Assembly: GCA_003693905.1 (NCBI GenBank)
Contig: RFLL01000128.1
Location: forward strand, 1-9,393
Reading direction: 5' to 3'
Source: Alphaproteobacteria bacterium
GTDB lineage: Bacteria > Pseudomonadota > Alphaproteobacteria > Kiloniellales > J153
DNA length: 9,393 nucleotides
The notes under the pieces are model-generated. The model did not search any database and had not been told where the DNA came from. It saw only the letters and a program-made list of their open reading frames with translations. The position numbers were made by a program, and so were the translations under genes. Positions 6,154-9,393 of this stretch are shown here, one piece after another (within the stretch, counting starts at the first letter, position 1; every line of letters begins with the position of its first letter).

Positions 6154-6951
6154 GTGACTTATTCCGACACCGTTTCCGATACCGCCGCAACAGCCGACAT
6201 CGTCGTTGCCGTCGAAAACCTGGCCAAGACGTTCAACGGAACCCCTGCCGTCGCAGGGGTGAGTTTCACCGTTGCACGCGGCCAGACCGTAGCTCTGCTG
6301 GGCGCCAACGGGGCCGGCAAGACGACGACCATCTCCATGCTGCTGGGCCTGCTGCTGCCCAGCGCCGGGACCATCCGGGTGCTCGGTGTGGACATGGTGC
6401 ACGAACGCCACCGGGTTCTCGGCCGGATCAATTTTTCCTCACCCTATGTCGATCTGCCGCGGCGGCTCACCGTGGCCCAGAATCTGACCTTCTTCGCCCA
6501 TCTCTACGGCGTGTGCGATGCCCGGGAACGGGTTGCCCGGCTGGCCGAAGAACTTGACCTTGCCGCCCTGCTGCGCCGGCGCAGCGGCCATCTGTCGGCA
6601 GGCCAGAAAACCCGGGTCTCGCTGGCCAAGGCTCTGATCAACGACCCCGAGGTGCTGCTTCTGGACGAGCCCACCGCCTCGCTCGATCCCGATACCGCCG
6701 ACTGGGTGCGCGCCTACCTGGCCGCGTATCAGGCGCGCACCGGCCTCGCCATCCTGCTTGCCAGCCACAACATGCACGAGGTCGAACGCCTGGCCGATCA
6801 AGTGCTGATGATGCGCGCCGGGCGCATCGTCGATCGGGGCGCACCGGGCGAACTGGTGCGTCGCCATGGCCGCCGGACTTTGGAGGAGGTCTTCCTCGAC
6901 CTCGCCCGCGGAGCCGCGACCGGCGCACTGCGGCATCCGGCGGCGCAATGA
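6154..6951 (+). CDS. ABC-2 type transporter, ATP-binding protein
   Basis: This is the ATPase of an export-type ABC transporter whose permease gene overlaps its stop. Numbered from the GTG at 6154 (265 residues), it has Walker A GANGAGKT (50-57), signature LSAGQ (147-151), Walker B VLLLDEPTASLDP (167-179) and the H-loop histidine in ASHN (His205). TLEEVFLDL (242-250) is the C-terminal segment typical of ABC-2 (DrrA/NodI-like) ATPases. Odd point: where the Q-loop normally reads like IGYxPQ, this protein reads INFSSPYVDLP (92-102), without the glutamine. No ATG start exists. GTG 6154, GTG 6133 and TTG 6118 are all in frame and none has a clear Shine-Dalgarno; I took the one nearest the conserved core. 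The gene starts 69 bases after the EAL-like gene and may be cotranscribed with it. Substrate is unknown. Confidence 0.9.
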   Translation: MTYSDTVSDTAATADIVVAVENLAKTFNGTPAVAGVSFTVARGQTVALLGANGAGKTTTISMLLGLLLPSAGTIRVLGVDMVHERHRVLGRINFSSPYVDLPRRLTVAQNLTFFAHLYGVCDARERVARLAEELDLAALLRRRSGHLSAGQKTRVSLAKALINDPEVLLLDEPTASLDPDTADWVRAYLAAYQARTGLAILLASHNMHEVERLADQVLMMRAGRIVDRGAPGELVRRHGRRTLEEVFLDLARGAATGALRHPAAQ

Positions 6952-7775
6952 GCCATCCCCCGCCCCCGCACGGCCCCGTGCGCGCCTCGGCCGGGCGCAT
7001 CGCCGCCATCGTTCTGCGCCATGTCTATCTTCTGCGCGCTTCGTGGCCACGGGTGATCGAGCTCATGTACTGGCCGACGATCCAGATGGTGCTGTGGGGC
7101 TTCATGACCGAGTTCCTGCTCACCCAGAGCACCTTCATCGCCCGCGCCAGCGGCGTGCTGATCTCGGCCGTACTGCTGTGGGACGTACTGTTTCGCGGCC
7201 AGTTGGGGTTCAGTCTGTCGTTCCTCGAGGAGGTGTGGTCGCGCAACCTGCCCAACCTGTTCGTCAGTCCCTTGCGCCCGGTCGAGTTTCTGGTCGCCCT
7301 GATGCTGATGAGCCTGATCCGGACCTTGATCGGCGTGCTGCCGGCGGCGGGTCTGGCCATCGTTCTTTATCATGCCTCGGTGTTCGACCTCGGCCTGCCG
7401 CTTGTCGCCTTCTTCAGCGGCCTGCTGATCATGGGCTGGGCCATCGGGATGATGGTGTGCGCGTTGATCCTGCGCGTCGGTCAGGGGGCCGAGAACGCGG
7501 CCTGGCTGGCGATCTTCCTGATTGCCCCGATCAGCGCCATCTACTATCCGGTGGCGGTGCTGCCGGAGTGGCTGCAAACGGTGGCCTGGGCGCTGCCGAC
7601 CGCGGCCATTTTCGAAGGCATGCGGGCGGTTCTGATCGACGGTCAGGTGCGTTTCGATCTGCTGGTCCGGGCCGGGGTGCTCGATCTGCCCTATCTCGGC
7701 CTTGGCGCGGCGCTGTTTCTGGTCGCCTTCCGGGTCGCCCGCCGGCGCGGTCTGCTGCTTCAGGTCGGCGAATAG
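6948..7775 (+). CDS. ABC-2 type transporter, permease protein
   Basis: This is the membrane subunit that pairs with the ATPase encoded just upstream; the two genes overlap by four bases (ATGA, 6948-6951), which suggests coupled translation and a fixed complex. The 275-residue protein has a short Pro-rich cytoplasmic N-terminus and about six hydrophobic segments, near residues 37-58, 67-90, 113-141, 149-175, 184-206 and 247-265. WSRNLPNLFVSPLRPVEFL (97-115) fits the conserved cytoplasmic loop of ABC-2 permeases (the 'E..R.G....L...P' region), and APISAIYYPVAVLPEWLQ (193-210) matches the region before the last helix of this family. The membrane topology is an estimate by eye. Family members export drugs, polysaccharides or lipids; nothing here tells which. 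The gene is convergent with cobT, 28 bases away. Confidence 0.88.
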   Translation: MSHPPPPHGPVRASAGRIAAIVLRHVYLLRASWPRVIELMYWPTIQMVLWGFMTEFLLTQSTFIARASGVLISAVLLWDVLFRGQLGFSLSFLEEVWSRNLPNLFVSPLRPVEFLVALMLMSLIRTLIGVLPAAGLAIVLYHASVFDLGLPLVAFFSGLLIMGWAIGMMVCALILRVGQGAENAAWLAIFLIAPISAIYYPVAVLPEWLQTVAWALPTAAIFEGMRAVLIDGQVRFDLLVRAGVLDLPYLGLGAALFLVAFRVARRRGLLLQVGE

Positions 7776-7796
7776 GCGTCCGACCGCCCCCGCGCT

Positions 7797-7816
7797 CGGC
7801 CCCTCAGGCCGGGCCG
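7797..7816. terminator. Possible bidirectional terminator between the permease gene and cobT
   Basis: CGGCCC (7797-7802) and GGGCCG (7811-7816) can pair around an eight-base loop; a second register, CGGCC/GGCCG (7797-7801 with 7807-7811), is also possible. It lies at the junction of two convergent genes and overlaps the cobT stop codon. No T-run is present on either side, so intrinsic termination is uncertain. Confidence 0.25.
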
Positions 7817-8835
7817 CTGACCCCGGCCTCGGCAAAGGTGGCCATGCCCTGATGACAGGCACAGGCCGCCTTGAGCAGGGGAATGGCCAGCACCGCGCCC
7901 GAGGCTTCGCCCAGGCGCATGTCGAGATCAAGCAGCGCCCGCTTGCCGATCCGCTCCAACAGGCGGCGATGGCCGGGCTCGGCCGAAACGTGGGCAACCT
8001 GGCAATGATCGAGGCCGTGGGGATCGAGCGCGTACAGCACCGCCGCCGCCGCGCTGCAGGCATAGCCGTCAAGCAGTACCGGCGTGCGCGCCCGACGCGC
8101 CGCAATCACCGCGCCGAGGATCGCGGCCAGTTCGTAGCCGCCAAGACGGCGCAGAACCTCGAACGGATCGCCGCGGGCATCGCCGTGCACTTCGAGGGCG
8201 GCTTCGACCACCGCCGTTTTGCGTGCCAGGGCATCGTCGTCGATGCCGGTCCCGCGTCCGACCCAGTCGACGGCCCGTCCCCCGAACAGACCCGCGCACA
8301 ATGCCGCGGCGCTGGTGGTGTTGCCGATTCCCATCTCGCCCAGCGCCAGCACGTCGATCCCTTCATCGACGGCCATCATTCCGTAGGCGATGGCCCGCGC
8401 ACAGTCGGCTTCGTCCATCGCCGCGGCGGTGGTGAAATCGCGGGTCGGTTCGTCCAGCGCCAGTTCATAGACACGCAGGTCGGAATCGGCGATGGCACAA
8501 AGCTGGTTCACGGCCGCACCGCCGTCGATGAAGTTCTGCACCATCTGCCGGGTCACCTCGGCCGGATAGGCGGACACGCCGCGTGCGACGACGCCGTGAT
8601 TGGCGGCGAACACGGCCGTATGCGGCCGCTCGATCACCGGCGGATGGCGCCCCTGCCAGGTCGCCAGCCAGAGCGCGAGGTCTTCAAGCCGTCCCAATGC
8701 CCCGGCCGGCTTGGTCAACTGGGCCTGGCGCGCCGCCGCCGCCCGGCCGGCCTCGGTATCGGGGCCGGGCAGATCCTCGAGAATGCGCCGGATCTCGGCG
8801 AATGTCGCCTGCGGTGCCGTGTCGTCCATGGTCAT
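7804..8835 (-). CDS. cobT: Nicotinate-nucleotide--dimethylbenzimidazole phosphoribosyltransferase
   Basis: CobT makes alpha-ribazole 5'-phosphate from nicotinate mononucleotide and dimethylbenzimidazole, activating the lower ligand of cobalamin for the CobS step encoded by the divergent neighbour. The 343-residue product is near the family's usual 335-360. It shows LTKPAGALGRLE (40-51), FAANHGV (76-82), GEMGIGNTTSAAAL (166-179), GRGTGIDD (193-200), LDGYACSAAA (255-264), SAEPGHRRLLE (284-294) and LDMRLGEASGA (304-314), where Glu310 matches the catalytic Glu317 of the Salmonella enzyme. I chose ATG at 8835, with AGGGA five bases upstream; an ATG two codons later (8829) is also possible. The frame stays open for about 126 codons upstream, but that part lies opposite cobS and has no family resemblance. 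The GC-rich composition matches its neighbours. Confidence 0.96.
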   Translation of the reverse strand: MTMDDTAPQATFAEIRRILEDLPGPDTEAGRAAAARQAQLTKPAGALGRLEDLALWLATWQGRHPPVIERPHTAVFAANHGVVARGVSAYPAEVTRQMVQNFIDGGAAVNQLCAIADSDLRVYELALDEPTRDFTTAAAMDEADCARAIAYGMMAVDEGIDVLALGEMGIGNTTSAAALCAGLFGGRAVDWVGRGTGIDDDALARKTAVVEAALEVHGDARGDPFEVLRRLGGYELAAILGAVIAARRARTPVLLDGYACSAAAAVLYALDPHGLDHCQVAHVSAEPGHRRLLERIGKRALLDLDMRLGEASGAVLAIPLLKAACACHQGMATFAEAGVSGPA

Positions 8836-8871
8836 ACCGTTCCCTGTTCCCCCCGGATCGCGGCCCTTGCC

Positions 8872-8888
8872 CGCGGGCTGCGCCCGCG
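8872..8888 (-). other. Hairpin in the cobT leader
   Basis: A perfect seven-base stem, CGCGGGC with GCCCGCG and a three-base loop, lies 37 bases before the cobT start. It is all G and C, without a U-run on either strand. It could be a leader structure of cobT; no riboswitch signature accompanies it. Confidence 0.3.
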
Positions 8889-8890
8889 CA

Positions 8891-8906
8891 CTAAAGCATG
8901 ATCCGG
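8891..8906. repeat. Possible half-arm of an alphaproteobacterial intergenic palindromic repeat
   Basis: CTAAAGCATGATCCGG closely resembles one arm of a short palindromic element that I recall from intergenic regions of Rhizobiales genomes, usually continuing with an A-rich loop and a mirrored arm containing GGATCATGC. The mirrored arm is not visible here, so this would be a remnant. No second copy was seen in the window. Confidence 0.3.
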
Positions 8907-8928
8907 TTCCCCTGCGAAAGTCGCGATG

Positions 8929-8957
8929 TTGCGGCGCCCGCGACCTGGCTGTAACAA
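8929..8957 (+). promoter_or_regulatory. Weak candidate cobS promoter
   Basis: TTGCGG (8929-8934) and TAACAA (8952-8957) are 17 bases apart, correct for sigma-70, though TAACAA is a poor -10 match. Transcription would begin only a few bases before the cobS ATG at 8966, which would fit the absence of a Shine-Dalgarno there. Confidence 0.2.
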
Positions 8958-8965
8958 CCGGCATC

Positions 8966-9393
8966 ATGACCGAGGATCTTTTTTCACTGCGCGCCTGGAA
9001 ACGTGACGTGCACATCACGCTCGGCCTGTTGACGCGCCTGCCGGGCGGCCGGCACGCCATGGTCGCAACACCGCCGGAGGTGCGCCGCGCCGCCCGGGCC
9101 ATGCCCGTGGCCGGGCTGGTGGTCGGCGCCATCGGTGCGGCGGCGCTGGGGACGGCCGCCGCGCTCGGCTTGGCGCCGGCGCTGACGGCACTGATCGGGG
9201 TTGCGGCGACCATTCTTGCAACCGGCGCCTTTCACGAGGACGGCCTGGCCGACACCGTCGACGGTTTCGGCGGCGGGCGCGGGCGCGTGCACAAGCTGGC
9301 GATCATGCGCGACGGACACGTCGGTGTATTCGCAGTCCTCGCGCTCGTGTTCTCGATCGCCCTGCGCGCCGGCGCCGTGGCTGCGCTGATCGC
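8966..9393 (+). CDS. cobS: Adenosylcobinamide-GDP ribazoletransferase (cobalamin synthase), 5' part
   Basis: CobS is a membrane enzyme that joins adenosylcobinamide-GDP to alpha-ribazole (or its phosphate, the CobT product), closing the nucleotide loop of cobalamin. The first 142 codons are in the window, and the frame is still open at the right edge; about 100-110 more residues would be normal. The signature HEDGLADTVDGFGGG is at residues 90-104, followed by KLAIMRDGHVGVF (110-122). Most family members have IMRDSRIG at the latter site, so the Ser and Arg are changed to Gly and His here. LGLLTRLPGG (19-28) is the usual N-terminal segment, and a hydrophobic stretch covers about 47-88. ATG at 8966 is the only ATG before the conserved region in this frame near the expected position; no Shine-Dalgarno is visible. 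It diverges from cobT across 130 bases. Confidence 0.94.
   Translation, partial: MTEDLFSLRAWKRDVHITLGLLTRLPGGRHAMVATPPEVRRAARAMPVAGLVVGAIGAAALGTAAALGLAPALTALIGVAATILATGAFHEDGLADTVDGFGGGRGRVHKLAIMRDGHVGVFAVLALVFSIALRAGAVAALI

Noticed and set aside
4732..6411. Long minus-strand open frame opposite the EAL-like gene
   Set aside because: It is antisense to a better-supported gene, spans the gap into the ABC gene, and has low-complexity composition typical of GC-rich shadows.
8836..8965. Cobalamin riboswitch before cobT or cobS
   Set aside because: The gap of 130 bases is short for this class, and I found no B12-box-like sequence on either strand.
8836..9213. Upstream extension of the cobT frame by about 126 codons on the minus strand
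   Set aside because: It lies opposite cobS, shows no family resemblance, and the ATG at 8835 with AGGGA upstream gives the normal CobT length. It is an open frame caused by high GC.
1..9393. Defence system, CRISPR array, prophage or insertion sequence
   Set aside because: No array-like repeats, transposase, integrase, terminal inverted repeats or nuclease/toxin motifs were found; composition is uniform apart from the intergenic gaps.

Overview
The window is a GC-rich stretch of an alphaproteobacterial chromosome. Codon third positions are strongly G/C, genes are tightly packed with 4-bp ATGA overlaps, and the proteins look most like Rhodospirillales or a related order. That placement is an inference from protein style and gene content; no rRNA or other marker is present. 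I see no tRNA, rRNA, CRISPR array, insertion sequence or phage gene.

Layout, left to right. (1) Positions 1-2276, minus strand: an operon of gmhA (sedoheptulose-7-phosphate isomerase), hldE (bifunctional heptose kinase/adenylyltransferase) and the start of a small membrane protein of the NnrU/isoprenylcysteine-methyltransferase type that runs off the left edge. gmhA and hldE supply ADP-heptose for the lipopolysaccharide inner core. (2) 2277-2527: a divergent regulatory region with a palindrome cluster and a strong leader hairpin. (3) 2528-3873, plus strand: speD-speE, the two-gene route from S-adenosylmethionine and putrescine to spermidine. (4) 3916-4659, minus strand: a PPP-family metallophosphatase, convergent with speE. 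(5) 4660-4815: an A+T-richer divergent intergenic region. (6) 4816-6084, plus strand: a protein whose C-terminal half is a degenerate EAL (cyclic-di-GMP phosphodiesterase-like) domain, lacking several catalytic positions. (7) 6118-7775, plus strand: an ABC-2 type exporter, ATPase then permease, substrate unknown. (8) 7804-8835, minus strand: cobT, and diverging from it cobS (8966 to the right edge). Both act in the late nucleotide-loop steps of cobalamin synthesis.

Most of the window is ordinary housekeeping metabolism. The items most worth a second look are the degenerate EAL protein, the His-to-Gln change at a metal/catalytic position of GmhA, the speD leader hairpin that may compete with a Shine-Dalgarno-blocking pairing, and a half-arm in the cobT-cobS gap that resembles an intergenic palindromic repeat known from other Alphaproteobacteria. 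I did not find a clearly new multi-gene system.
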